The notes beneath the pieces were generated by a model. The model was not told the origin of the DNA. It searched no databases and saw only the letters and a program-made list of their open reading frames with translations. Below, piece after piece: positions 47,122 through 55,494 of a stretch of DNA of 64,000 nucleotides. The position numbers and the translations under genes are program-made. The stretch's first letter is position 1. Every line of letters starts with the position of its first letter. The stretch is from contig OY970165.1 of the NCBI GenBank assembly GCA_963706605.1, positions 2,294,001 to 2,358,000 on the forward strand, written 5' to 3'. This stretch comes from VRUE01 sp963706605 (lineage in GTDB: Bacteria > Actinomycetota > Thermoleophilia > Solirubrobacterales > 70-9).

Positions 47122-48702
47122 CTAGAGGTCGACCGAGCGGCCAATCGAGAAGCCGCCGAGCTGGAGGATCTTCTCGATCGTCTCGGCCCGCACCGGCGCG
47201 TCGGTGGTCAGCGCCATCACCGCTTGCTCTCCGCCGGACTCGGCGCCGACCGCGGCGGAGATGATGTTGACGCCCTCCTCACCGAACATCGTCCCGACCC
47301 GGCCGATCATCCCCGGCTGATCGGCGTAGCGGAAGACGGCGAGGTGATCGGCAAACGGCAGGTAGAAGCTCTCGCCCCAGACCGAGACCAGGTAGGGCTC
47401 GTTGCGTGGCCCGACCCCGGTTCCCGCGACCTCGACCGCCTGCTCGCCGGAGCCTAGCCGCACCGTGATCAGCTCGGTGAAGTCCTCGGAGCCGCTGTCC
47501 TTGGTCTCGACCAACTCGATGCCCCGCTCCTCCGCCATCTGCGGGGCGTTGACGAGGTTGACGGGCTCCTCGGTGTTGCCGGAGAGGACCCCGACCAGGA
47601 CCGCGATTCCCAGCAGGCGCGTGTCATGGGAGGCGATGCGGCCCCGGAACTCGACCGTGACGCCGTCAAGCGAGCCGTCGCCGAGGCCCTGTGCGAGGCG
47701 GCCGAGCTTTTCGCAGAGCGGCACGAAGGGGGCCAGGGCCTCCATCTCCTCGGGGCGCACGGCCGCGATGTTGACCGCGTTGGTCACCACTCCACCGCTA
47801 AGCGCGGCGATCACCTGTTCCGCCGTGACCACGCCGGCGCGATCCTGCGCCTCGGCGGTGGAGGCGCCGAGGTGCGGCGTGACGACGACGTCGTCGCGGC
47901 TGAAGAGCGGGTGCTCGGTGAACGGCTCCGAGGGGAAGACGTCCAGCGCCGCGCCGGAGAGCTTGCCCGACTCGAGACCGGCAAGGACCGCGTCGAGGTC
48001 GACCAGCTCACCGCGAGCGCAGTTGACGATCTGGGCTCCATCCTTCATCGCGGCGATCGCCTCGGTGTCGATCAGATCGATCGTGTCGGGCGTCTTCGGC
48101 ACGTGCAGGGTGACGATGTCAGCCTTGCCGAACAGGTCCTCGATCTTCTCCACACCCTCCACCCCGAGCTCGCGGAAGCGCTCGGCGGAGACGAACTTGT
48201 CGAACGCGACGACGTCCATCTCGAAGCTCTGCGCCCGTTTCGCGACGAGCTGGCCGATGCGGCCGAAGCCGACCACCCCGAGCGTCTTCCCGTAGAGCTC
48301 GGTGCCCTTGAAGAGCGGCCGCTCCCAGGCGCCGCCCGTGAGCGAGGCGTGCGCCCGAGGCACGTTGCGGGAAAGGGCGAGCATCAGCGCGAGGGTGTGC
48401 TCTGCGGCCGCCACCGAGTTCGATTCCGGCGCGTTGGCGACGACGATGCCGCGGCGGGTCGCGGCCGGGATGTCGACGTTGTCGACCCCGGTGCCGGCTC
48501 GGCCGATCACCTTGAGGCGGTCGGCGCGCTCGATCAGCTCGGGCGTCACTTGGGTCGCGGAGCGGACCAGGATCGCGTCGTAGGACCCGATCGCCTCGCG
48601 CAGCTCGTCCTCGGACATCTCGAGCCCGAGGTCGACGTCGAAGCTCTCGCGCAGCAGGTCGACGCCGGAGTCGGCGATCTTCTCCTTGACCAGGACCTTC
48701 AC
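47122..48702 (-). CDS. serA: D-3-phosphoglycerate dehydrogenase (long form with ACT domain)
   Basis: First step of serine synthesis. The 526-residue protein has the substrate domain VKVLVKEKIADSGVDLLRES, the NAD-binding GKTLGVVGFGRIGQLVAKRA, catalytic motifs IVNCARGELVDLDAV, ALDVFPSEPFTEHPLF and VVVTPHLGASTAEAQDRAG, then the intervening domain and C-terminal ACT domain (VFRYADQPGMIGRVGTMFGE, GVNIISAAVGA). This is the mycobacterial type I form, controlled by serine. The GTG at 48702 overlaps the serC stop by 4 bp; the much longer open frame upstream belongs to the antisense of serC. Confidence 0.95.
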   Translation of the reverse strand: MKVLVKEKIADSGVDLLRESFDVDLGLEMSEDELREAIGSYDAILVRSATQVTPELIERADRLKVIGRAGTGVDNVDIPAATRRGIVVANAPESNSVAAAEHTLALMLALSRNVPRAHASLTGGAWERPLFKGTELYGKTLGVVGFGRIGQLVAKRAQSFEMDVVAFDKFVSAERFRELGVEGVEKIEDLFGKADIVTLHVPKTPDTIDLIDTEAIAAMKDGAQIVNCARGELVDLDAVLAGLESGKLSGAALDVFPSEPFTEHPLFSRDDVVVTPHLGASTAEAQDRAGVVTAEQVIAALSGGVVTNAVNIAAVRPEEMEALAPFVPLCEKLGRLAQGLGDGSLDGVTVEFRGRIASHDTRLLGIAVLVGVLSGNTEEPVNLVNAPQMAEERGIELVETKDSGSEDFTELITVRLGSGEQAVEVAGTGVGPRNEPYLVSVWGESFYLPFADHLAVFRYADQPGMIGRVGTMFGEEGVNIISAAVGAESGGEQAVMALTTDAPVRAETIEKILQLGGFSIGRSVDL

Positions 48703-49841
48703 GGTCTCACCCCCGGGGTGTTCTCGAGCACCCAATCGATGCATCTCGTCAGCGCTTCGACGTCGGCGGGGTCCACCGAGGGGAACATCCCGATCCGCAG
48801 CTGATTGCGTCCCAGCTTGCGATAGGGCTCGACGTCGACGATCCCGTTGGCGCGCAGGGTTGCGGCAAGGGCGGCGGCGTCGATCGAGTCGTCGAAATCG
48901 ACCGTGCCGACGACCAGCGAGCGCTTCGCCGGGTCGGCGACGAAGGGCGAAGCGAAGTCGGTGCTCTCGGCCCAGCCATAGAGGTGCCCGGAAGAGGCGC
49001 CGGTGCGCTGCACGCACCACTCGAGGCCGCCGCCGTCGAGCATCCACTCGACCTGGTCGGCGAGCAGCAGGAGCGTCGCCAGCGCGGGGGTGTTGTAGGT
49101 CTGGTTCTTGCGCGAGTTCTCCAGCGCCGTCCACAAGGAGAGGAAGGCCGGCTGCCAGCGCCCGGCGTCGCCGTCGAGCTGCTCGATCCTCGCGATCGCC
49201 GCCGGGCTGAGCAACGCCAGCCAGAGCCCGCCCTCGGCGCCGAACGCCTTCTGCGGGGCGAAGTAGTAGGCGTCGGCCTGCGACGCGTCGAGCGGCAGCC
49301 CCCCCGCCCCCGAGGTGCCGTCGATCAGCACCAGGGCGTCCCCGCTGCCCTGCGGGCGGCGAACTTCGACCATCACCCCGGTAGAGGTCTCGTTGTGGGC
49401 CCAGGCGAGCGCGTCGGCATCCGGGTCGGCGACCGGGTCGGGCGCGTCGCCGGGCTCGGCCTCGACCAGCACCGGGTCTGCGAGGAAGGGTGCGCCGGCC
49501 GTCACCTTGGCGAACTTCTGCGAGAACTCGCCGTAGCTGAGGTGAAGGGCGCGGCGATTGACGAGCCAGGCGGCGGCGGCGTCCCAGAAGGCCGTCGTGC
49601 CACCGTTGCCGAGCGCAACCTCGTACCCGTCAGGCAACGCAAACAGCTCGCCGAGGCCGTCGCGGATGCGGCCGACCAGGTCGCGGACCGGCGCCTGTCG
49701 GTGCGAGGTGCCCATCAGGTCGACCCGCTCGGCCAGGCGGGCCAGCGCCTCAGGGCGGACCTTGGAGGGACCGCAGCCGAAACGGCCGTCAGCGGGCTTG
49801 AGGTCGGTGGGGATCTGGGCCATTGCGGTAGTTGAAGTCAT
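48699..49841 (-). CDS. serC: Phosphoserine transaminase
   Basis: Second step of serine synthesis, also usable for pyridoxal phosphate synthesis. The 380-residue PLP enzyme has IPTDLKPADGRFGCGPSKVR, MGTSHRQAPVRDLVGRIRDG, VALGNGGTTAFWDAAAAWL, AWAHNETSTGVMVEVRRPQG, the lysine segment ADAYYFAPQKAFGAEGGLWL, NQTYNTPALATLLLLADQV and LRIGMFPSVDPADVEAL. The sequence is the actinobacterial type. Start ATG 49841, with downstream ATG 49823 as an alternative. It is cotranscribed with serA. Confidence 0.94.
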   Translation of the reverse strand: MTSTTAMAQIPTDLKPADGRFGCGPSKVRPEALARLAERVDLMGTSHRQAPVRDLVGRIRDGLGELFALPDGYEVALGNGGTTAFWDAAAAWLVNRRALHLSYGEFSQKFAKVTAGAPFLADPVLVEAEPGDAPDPVADPDADALAWAHNETSTGVMVEVRRPQGSGDALVLIDGTSGAGGLPLDASQADAYYFAPQKAFGAEGGLWLALLSPAAIARIEQLDGDAGRWQPAFLSLWTALENSRKNQTYNTPALATLLLLADQVEWMLDGGGLEWCVQRTGASSGHLYGWAESTDFASPFVADPAKRSLVVGTVDFDDSIDAAALAATLRANGIVDVEPYRKLGRNQLRIGMFPSVDPADVEALTRCIDWVLENTPGVRP

Positions 49842-49988
49842 CGTGTGTTCGGTGCGCGCCTCGTGACGAGCATCTTGCTGCGACAGGTTATTGACAGGCG
49901 CGGGTGGACTCCCGCTCGTCGCGCCCTATAAAGTCGCGAGACCAACGGCTCAGCTTGCTTTGTGTTGCTGGATCGTTCAGGACAAACC

Positions 49989-49995
49989 AGGAGGG
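49989..49995 (+). promoter_or_regulatory. Ribosome-binding site fixing a TTG start
   Basis: AGGAGGG ends 3 bp before TTG 49999. It is the only good site in the 108 bp upstream part of the open frame, which otherwise begins with a non-conserved stretch. Confidence 0.7.
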
Positions 49996-49998
49996 AAT

Positions 49999-50574
49999 TT
50001 GGCAACCGAAGTCTTCCTAGTGGGCAGCGATTTCCGGGCAAAGATCCGAAATCCGTGGGGTGTTCTAGGTCTGAGCATCATTACGTTCGGTATCTACACC
50101 ATTTTTTGGTGGTACTACATAAATCGCGAGTTGAAGGATCTCGGTCGCGCCAAGCGCGTCTCCGGCCTGGGCGATAATCCTGGGCTCTCCACCGCGGCGT
50201 ACATCCTCGGCGGGTTTCTCTTCTATATCCCCACCATCTGGACCGTCGTGACGACGACCCGCCGAATTCAGGCCGGTCATCGCGTAACCCAGCAATCGGA
50301 GGTCTTGAGCGGCTGGCTCGCCGCCGTCGTCTGGATCTTCACCCTGGGAATCGGTGGCCCCGTGTTCACCCAGTACCAACTCAATCGCATGTGGAGGGGG
50401 CAGCCCGTGGCGCCACCGGCCCTTGGTGGGTTAGCGACCGGCGATGCCGATCTGGAGCGCCTCTCCAAGCTTCGGGACCTGCGTGATTCCGGCGCGATTT
50501 CGGAGCAGGAGTTCGAAACGGAGAAGTCTCGGATCCTGCCTGCCGCCAACAGCGCAGAGGCGGAATCCCCATGA
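49999..50574 (+). CDS. DUF4234 membrane protein with C-terminal SHOCT motif
   Basis: A 191-residue protein starting at TTG 49999 (AGGAGGG just upstream). KIRNPWGVLGLSIITFGIYT IFWWYYINRELKDL and the second hydrophobic block AYILGGFLFYIPTIWTVVTT fit a DUF4234 domain of unknown function; a third segment spans about 117-135. The C-terminus LERLSKLRDLRDSGAISEQE EFETEKSRIL is a SHOCT motif, a short helical module often attached to membrane proteins. The start codon of the next gene overlaps its stop by 4 bp. Upstream lies TATAAA at 49927-49932 but no paired -35. Function unknown. Confidence 0.8.
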   Translation: MATEVFLVGSDFRAKIRNPWGVLGLSIITFGIYTIFWWYYINRELKDLGRAKRVSGLGDNPGLSTAAYILGGFLFYIPTIWTVVTTTRRIQAGHRVTQQSEVLSGWLAAVVWIFTLGIGGPVFTQYQLNRMWRGQPVAPPALGGLATGDADLERLSKLRDLRDSGAISEQEFETEKSRILPAANSAEAESP

Positions 50575-51005
50575 GCGAGGCGGCCGAGACCGCAATCGCG
50601 AAGGGTGGCGGCTACGCGGTCGCGAACCTCGACGACCTAGGCGAGGGCTACGGCTTCCGCAAGATCCGCAAGGCGCTTGGGGTCACCGCGTTCGGCGCCA
50701 ACGTGCTGGTCATCCCGCCCAAGTTCGAGCTTCACCGCCACTACCACGAGGAGCAGGAGGAGCTCTACTTCCTGCACAGTGGTCGGATCGCGATCGAGTT
50801 CGGCGATGGCACCAGCCACGAGCTGGGCCCGGGAGGACTCGCCTGGGTCGACGCGCCGACGGTGCGCAGGGTGCGCAATCTGAGCGACTCCGAGGACGCC
50901 GTCTACCTGATCGTCGGCGGCAAGGACGGCTACGTCGGCCGCGACGGCAAGCTGCCGGAGGGCGAGAAGAGCCCTTTCGGCGACAGCGCTCCTCCAGGCG
51001 TCTAG
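50571..51005 (+). CDS. Cupin domain protein
   Basis: A 144-residue single-domain cupin. Metal-binding motif 1 is visible as FELHRHYHEEQEELYFLHSG and motif 2 as ELGPGGLAWVDAPTVRRVRN, with one histidine position replaced. The N-terminus GGGYAVANLDDLGEGYGFRK suggests a small-molecule-binding fold of the mannose-6-phosphate-isomerase-like type. The C-terminal 20 residues are Pro/Gly-rich. It overlaps the DUF4234 gene by 4 bp, so the two are probably one operon. Function unknown. Confidence 0.82.
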   Translation: MSEAAETAIAKGGGYAVANLDDLGEGYGFRKIRKALGVTAFGANVLVIPPKFELHRHYHEEQEELYFLHSGRIAIEFGDGTSHELGPGGLAWVDAPTVRRVRNLSDSEDAVYLIVGGKDGYVGRDGKLPEGEKSPFGDSAPPGV

Positions 51006-51116
51006 TCCGGCCAGGGAGCAGCCCGCGTCCGAAGCGCAATCTCCAGTCAAGCGGGTCACCACAGCAGTTCCAGCTTGAGCGCCGCGGCTTCCTTCGGAGA
51101 GCTGAGGTGCTACGTG

Positions 51117-51265
51117 GGCCGGGAGACGATGTCCCTCCACGGGAATGTCGCGAAGCGGCGATATGCAATCTCGTGATTGCGCGGCGATAGCCGCGCTCCT
51201 CCATAGTCGCTAAGCGCGAAGCGCGTGCGACCCAAATTCACGGGGAGGGGCATCGTCTCCCGGCC
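51117..51265. repeat. Structured element with 25-bp inverted arms downstream of ilvC
   Basis: Arms at 51117-51141 and 51241-51265 are complementary at 23 of 25 positions. The 99-bp centre contains three further hairpins: GCAATC/GATTGC (51165-51180), GCGGC/GCCGC around it, and GTCGC..GCGAC with GCGC/GCGC inside (51206-51230). No protein frame of note. It lies in the convergent gap between the cupin gene and ilvC and could be a large terminator, a structured RNA or a small mobile element. Confidence 0.7.
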
Positions 51266-51281
51266 GCCCGACACCCGAGAC

Positions 51282-52286
51282 TCAGAACTCGGTGTCGATC
51301 CAGGGCATCATCTTGCGGAGGTCGCCACCGACCTCCTCCACTTCGTGCGCGGCACCCTCCTCGCGCATCCGCGAGAGGTTCTCGCCGCCGGCGCGGTTCT
51401 CGGCGATCCACTCCTTGGCGAACTCGCCCGACTGGATCTCGCCGAGGATCTGCTTCATCGCGGCCCGCGACTCCTCGCCGATCACGCGTTTGCCGCGGGT
51501 CATGTCGCCGTACTCCGCCGTGTTGGAGATCGAGTAGCGCATCCCCTGGATCCCCTTCTCGTACATCAGGTCGGCGATCAGCTTCAGCTCGTGCAGGCAC
51601 TCGAAGTAGGCGAGGCGGGGGTCGTAACCGGCCTCGACCAGCGTCTCGAATCCCGCCCGGACCAGCTCCGAAGCGCCGCCGCAGAGGACCGCCTGCTCAC
51701 CGAAGAGATCGGTCTCACACTCGTCCTTGAAGGTCGTCTCGATGATCGCGGCGCGGCCGCCGCCGATCCCGGCCGCGTAGGCGAGGACCAGGTCATGGGC
51801 GTTGCCGGTCGCGTCCTGGTGGACGGCCATCAGACAGGGCACGCCGTGCCCTTCCTCGTACTGGCGCCGCACCAGGTGGCCGGGGCCCTTGGGGGCGACC
51901 ATGCCGACGTCGACGCCGGGCGGCGGCAGGATCTGCTCGAAGTGGATCGCGAAGCCGTGGGCGAAGAGGAGCAGGTTGCCGGGGGCGATCCCGTCCGAGA
52001 TCTCCGCCTCCCAGACGTCGGCCTGCCTCTCGTCGGGGAGCAGCACCATGACGACGTCACCGCGGCTGGCGGCGTCGGCGATGTCGAGCACCTCGAGTCC
52101 CGCCGCTTCCGCCTTGGCGCGGCTGGAGGAGTCGGGCCTGAGGCCGACGACGACGTCGACGCCGGAGTCCTTTAGGTTGAGGGCATGGGCGTGACCCTGG
52201 GAGCCGTAGCCGAGGATGGCGACGGTCTTCCCCTGCAGCTTCGAGAGGTCGGCGTCCTTGTCGTAGAAGATGTCGTCGGTTTTCAT
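51282..52286 (-). CDS. ilvC: Ketol-acid reductoisomerase
   Basis: Second common step of valine and isoleucine synthesis, isomerising and reducing acetohydroxy acids with NADPH. The 334-residue class I enzyme has TVAILGYGSQGHAHALNLKD, VVVGLRPDSSSRAKAEAAG, HGFAIHFEQILPPPGVDVGM, VAPKGPGHLVRRQYEEGHG, CETDLFGEQAVLCGGASELV, YFECLHELKLIADLMYEKG and YSISNTAEYGDMTRGKRVI with the metal-binding acidic residues. Start ATG 52286 is 11 bp after the menE stop. A hairpin ACACCGAG/CTCGGGTGT covers the stop codon and may be part of its terminator. Confidence 0.96.
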   Translation of the reverse strand: MKTDDIFYDKDADLSKLQGKTVAILGYGSQGHAHALNLKDSGVDVVVGLRPDSSSRAKAEAAGLEVLDIADAASRGDVVMVLLPDERQADVWEAEISDGIAPGNLLLFAHGFAIHFEQILPPPGVDVGMVAPKGPGHLVRRQYEEGHGVPCLMAVHQDATGNAHDLVLAYAAGIGGGRAAIIETTFKDECETDLFGEQAVLCGGASELVRAGFETLVEAGYDPRLAYFECLHELKLIADLMYEKGIQGMRYSISNTAEYGDMTRGKRVIGEESRAAMKQILGEIQSGEFAKEWIAENRAGGENLSRMREEGAAHEVEEVGGDLRKMMPWIDTEF

Positions 52287-52297
52287 GAGCGGTGAGG

Positions 52298-53623
52298 CTA
52301 GCGAAGGGCGCGCCGCAGCAGCTTTCCAGAAGGGGTGCGCGGCAACGCCGCAGCGAGCTCGACCCGCTTGGGGACCTTGAATCCGGCCAGGGACTCGGCG
52401 CAGTGGCGCCGCAGCTCGTCCGGCGTCGCCTCGGAACCGTCCTGGAGCACGACGACCGCCGTCACCGCCTGCTGCCACTCCGGATCATCGCGGCCGACCA
52501 CGGCCGCGTCGGCGACCTCGGGATGGCGCAGCAGCACCTGCTCGACTTCGGCCGGGACCACGTTCTCACCGCCGCTGACGATCATGTCGTCGATTCGGTC
52601 TTCGACGTAGAGGAACCCCTCGTCATCGATCCGGCCGAGGTCGCCGGTGTGCAGCCAACCGTCGGTGTCTACTCGGTTCGGGGCGATCGTCGGGCCCTGG
52701 ACGAGGATCTCGCCGTCACGGATTCGCAGGTGGGTGGTCAGCAGGGGCCTGCCCGCCGAGCCGAGCTTGCGCTGAGCCTCGGCCGGGGCGAGCGTCGTCA
52801 CCTGCGAGCAGGCCTCGGTCAGGCCGTAGGTCTGCACCACGGTGGCGCCGCGTCCGATCGCCTCTTCGAGCGGACCCTCGGGCACCGGCCCACCACCGAT
52901 CAGGATCGCCCGCGGCCCAGAGAGGTCGGCGCCCGCCTCCAGCAACCGGGTCAGCATCGTGGTCACCAGCGAGACGACGGAGATCTCGTCCGCTTCCAGC
53001 GAGGCCGCCACCCGGTCGACGTCGAATCCGTCGTGCAGCACCGCCGTCGTCCCGTAGATCACCGATCGCATCACGATGCTGAGCCCGGAGATATGGCTGA
53101 GCGGCAGGCAGCAGAGCCAACGGTCCTGAGGCTCGACGCCGATGTTGAAGCCCGAGCCCACCGCGCTCCAGAGGAAGTTGCCGTAGGTCAGCTCGACCGG
53201 ATCAGGGGTGCCGGTGCTGCCGCTGGTCAGAACCCGGCAGCAGGGGGCGTCCATGTCGTGCTCACCGAGCAGCGGCAGGTCGGCCTCGGTCTGAGTCAGC
53301 TCGCCCGGATCGCTGAGGTCGACGGTCGGCTCCTCGGCGGCGATCACGGCGGCGCGCTCCTCCGCAGTGAGCCTGGGACTGAGCGGCAGCAGGACCGCGC
53401 CGACCTTCATCAGCGCGTGGACGAGCACGACCTGCTCACGGCGCGGCTCCATCGTCAGCGCGGCGGTCGAGCCGCGGCGCACCCCGTGCGCCTCCAGCCG
53501 CCGCGCCACCCAGGTCGCCTCCGCCTCCAGCTCGGCGTAGTCCACCTCGGCGCCATCCGCGATCAGGGCCGTGCGGTCGGGGCAGCTTTGGGATCTCTGG
53601 GCGAGCCAGTCGTCGAGTTTCAT
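52298..53623 (-). CDS. menE: o-succinylbenzoate-CoA ligase
   Basis: Acyl-CoA synthetase activating o-succinylbenzoate in menaquinone synthesis. The 441-residue AMP-binding protein has CRVLTSGSTGTPDPVELTY (the P-loop), LCCLPLSHISGLSIVMRSVI, VVQTYGLTEACSQVTTLAP, GWLHTGDLGRIDDEGFLYVE, MIVSGGENVVPAEVEQVLL and the terminal LPRTPSGKLLRRALR with the catalytic lysine. Assignment as MenE relies on the divergent menB-menA-menC-menD neighbours and the compact length; other short-chain acyl-CoA ligases are possible from sequence alone. Start ATG 53623; 70 bp separate it from the menB start. Confidence 0.88.
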   Translation of the reverse strand: MKLDDWLAQRSQSCPDRTALIADGAEVDYAELEAEATWVARRLEAHGVRRGSTAALTMEPRREQVVLVHALMKVGAVLLPLSPRLTAEERAAVIAAEEPTVDLSDPGELTQTEADLPLLGEHDMDAPCCRVLTSGSTGTPDPVELTYGNFLWSAVGSGFNIGVEPQDRWLCCLPLSHISGLSIVMRSVIYGTTAVLHDGFDVDRVAASLEADEISVVSLVTTMLTRLLEAGADLSGPRAILIGGGPVPEGPLEEAIGRGATVVQTYGLTEACSQVTTLAPAEAQRKLGSAGRPLLTTHLRIRDGEILVQGPTIAPNRVDTDGWLHTGDLGRIDDEGFLYVEDRIDDMIVSGGENVVPAEVEQVLLRHPEVADAAVVGRDDPEWQQAVTAVVVLQDGSEATPDELRRHCAESLAGFKVPKRVELAAALPRTPSGKLLRRALR

Positions 53624-53683
53624 CAGGGGGGCGTCAGGCAGCCTTGCCGGGCTATCGTTGCCGTCCGCATTCTTACGGACCCC

Positions 53684-53689
53684 GGAGGA
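53684..53689 (+). promoter_or_regulatory. Ribosome-binding site for a TTG start of menB
   Basis: GGAGGA lies 4 bp before TTG 53694. Nothing comparable precedes other in-frame starts, and the family N-terminus begins soon after. Confidence 0.65.
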
Positions 53690-53693
53690 TCGC

Positions 53694-54560
53694 TTGTCCC
53701 AACGCCACAAGGAAGCCCCGTCCGAGCAGGACCTCTACGCGCCGATCGAGTGGGAGGCCGCCGCCGAGTACGACGACATCCGCTACGAGAAGACGGACGG
53801 GATCGCCAAGATCACGATCGACCGACCCGAGGTCCTCAACGCCTTTCGGCCCCAGACCCTGATCGAGGTCTCGGCCGCGCTGGAGCTGGCGCGAGAGGAC
53901 ACCGAGGTCGGCGCGATCATCCTCACCGGCGAGGGACCGAAGGCCTTTTGCGCGGGCGGCGACCAGTCGGTTCGCGGCGACAGCGGCTATGTCCCCGAGG
54001 GCGCCTCGCTGGGCCGCTTCCACGTCACCGATCTTCAGGTGCAGATGCGGCGGCTGCCGAAGCCGGTGGTGGCGATGGTCGCCGGCTACGCGATCGGCGG
54101 CGGCCACGTCCTGCACGTCTGCTGCGACCTGACGATCGCCGCCGACAACGCCCGCTTCGGGCAGACCGGGCCGCGGGTCGGCTCTTGGGACGGCGGCTTC
54201 GGCGCCTCGCTGTTGCGCGACCTGGTCGGGACCAAGAAGGCGAAGGAGTTCTGGATGCTGTGCCGCCAGTACGACGCCGAGGAGGCCCTGCAGATGGGCT
54301 TGGTCAACGAGGTCGTCCCGCTCGAGCGGCTTGAGCTGGAGACGGTCGCCTGGTGCCGGGAGATGCTCGCGCTCTCGCCCTTCGCCCTGCGCCTGGTCAA
54401 GGCCAGCTTCAACGCCCACGAGGACGGCTACGCCGGGATCCAACAGCTGGCGCACGACGCCAACCTGCTCTTCTACGGCAGCGAGGAGGCCCGCGAGGGC
54501 CGTGAGGCGTTCAAGGAGAAGCGCCGGCCCGACTTCTCCCAGTATCCCCGCCGGCCATGA
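53694..54560 (+). CDS. menB: 1,4-dihydroxy-2-naphthoyl-CoA synthase
   Basis: Crotonase-family enzyme that closes the naphthoquinone ring in menaquinone synthesis. The 288-residue protein has AKITIDRPEVLNAFRPQTL, KAFCAGGDQSVRGDSGYV, the oxyanion and active-site segments VAMVAGYAIGGGHVLHVCCD and GPRVGSWDGGFGASLLRDLV, and LRLVKASFNAHEDGYAGIQQ near the end. The SWDGGFG motif matches MenB and not general enoyl-CoA hydratases. TTG start at 53694 with GGAGGA. The last codon overlaps menA by 4 bp. Divergent from menE. Confidence 0.93.
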   Translation: MSQRHKEAPSEQDLYAPIEWEAAAEYDDIRYEKTDGIAKITIDRPEVLNAFRPQTLIEVSAALELAREDTEVGAIILTGEGPKAFCAGGDQSVRGDSGYVPEGASLGRFHVTDLQVQMRRLPKPVVAMVAGYAIGGGHVLHVCCDLTIAADNARFGQTGPRVGSWDGGFGASLLRDLVGTKKAKEFWMLCRQYDAEEALQMGLVNEVVPLERLELETVAWCREMLALSPFALRLVKASFNAHEDGYAGIQQLAHDANLLFYGSEEAREGREAFKEKRRPDFSQYPRRP

Positions 54561-55438
54561 GGATCTGGCTGATGGCGGCGCGGGTGAGGACCTTGCCCGC
54601 AGCGATCGCTCCGGTGTTCGTCGGCACGGCAGCCGCCGTCGAATGGGCCGGGAAGCTGCCGCGAGTCGGGGCGTTCGTTGCCGCCCTCGTCGGCTCGATC
54701 TTCATCCAGATCGGGACCAACCTGGCCAACGACTACTCCGACGCGAAGCGGGGAGCCGACACGGTCGACCGCCTGGGGCCGGTGCGGGTCACCTCGGCGG
54801 GGCTGGTGACCCCGCAGCGGGTGCTGGTCGCGACCTGGGTCGCCTTCGGCGTCGCCGTGGCCTGTGGGATCTATCTGACCGTCGTCGCCGGGATCGTGAT
54901 CCTCTTGATCGGCGCCGTCTCGATCGCCGCCGGCGTCCTCTACACGGGCGGGCCGCGCCCCTACGGCTACGCGGGCCTCGGCGAGGTCTTCGTCTTCCTC
55001 TTCTTCGGCCTGGTCGCCGTCAACGGCTCCTACTACGTCCAGGTCGAGCAGCTCGACGCGCTGCCGCTCGGACTCTCAATCTCGGTCGGCTTCCTCGCCA
55101 CCGCGATCCTCGTCGTCAACAACGTCCGCGACCTGGAGACGGACCGGCGGGCCGGCAAGATGACGCTCGCGGTGCGGATGGGTCGTGGCAACGCCGTAGC
55201 GCTCTACCGGCTGCTGGTGCTGGGCGCTTATGTCGTGCTGCCGATCGCCCTGGTGGCCGGCGACGCCAGCCTGCTGCCGTTGATCGGCCTGCTTTCGTTG
55301 CCGATGGCGATCGCGCCCCTGCGGGCGATGAGCAATCGCACGGACGGGCCGGCGCTAAACGCGGCCCTGGCCGCCACCGGCGCCCTGCTCGGCGCCTTCA
55401 GCCTGCTGGTCTCGCTCGGCCTGCTGATCGCCGCCTGA
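54557..55438 (+). CDS. menA: 1,4-dihydroxy-2-naphthoate polyprenyltransferase
   Basis: Membrane prenyltransferase attaching the isoprenoid tail to dihydroxynaphthoate. The 293-residue UbiA-family protein has the first Asp-rich motif IGTNLANDYSDAKRGADTV and the second VVNNVRDLETDRRAGKMTLA, RPYGYAGLGEVFVFLFFGL and about eight membrane segments. The N-terminal MRIWLMAARVRTLPAAIAPV is typical of MenA. The start ATG 54557 overlaps menB by 4 bp. Its donor is likely made by a polyprenyl diphosphate synthase elsewhere. Confidence 0.93.
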   Translation: MRIWLMAARVRTLPAAIAPVFVGTAAAVEWAGKLPRVGAFVAALVGSIFIQIGTNLANDYSDAKRGADTVDRLGPVRVTSAGLVTPQRVLVATWVAFGVAVACGIYLTVVAGIVILLIGAVSIAAGVLYTGGPRPYGYAGLGEVFVFLFFGLVAVNGSYYVQVEQLDALPLGLSISVGFLATAILVVNNVRDLETDRRAGKMTLAVRMGRGNAVALYRLLVLGAYVVLPIALVAGDASLLPLIGLLSLPMAIAPLRAMSNRTDGPALNAALAATGALLGAFSLLVSLGLLIAA

Positions 55439-55440
55439 GG

Positions 55441-55480
55441 CCGCAGTTACCCGCGATATGGGCGGGAAAGTGCGGTTTCG
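55441..55480. repeat. Palindromic element C
   Basis: Arms CCGCAGTTACCCGC (55441-55454) and GCGGGAAAGTGCGG (55462-55475) match at 12 of 14 positions. The right arm and its extension repeat the reverse complement of the left arms of A and B at 18 of 20 positions. It starts 3 bp after the menA stop and ends 15 bp before the menC start. Confidence 0.72.
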
Positions 55481-55494
55481 ACGATGCTGTCGGG

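Noticed and set aside
47122..49134. serA reading frame extended to 49134
   Set aside because: The extra 144 codons overlap serC; the GTG at 48702 forms the usual 4-bp overlap.
49891..49896. TTGACA as a -35 for the DUF4234 gene
   Set aside because: No -10 at 16-19 bp; the next TATAAA is 30 bp away.
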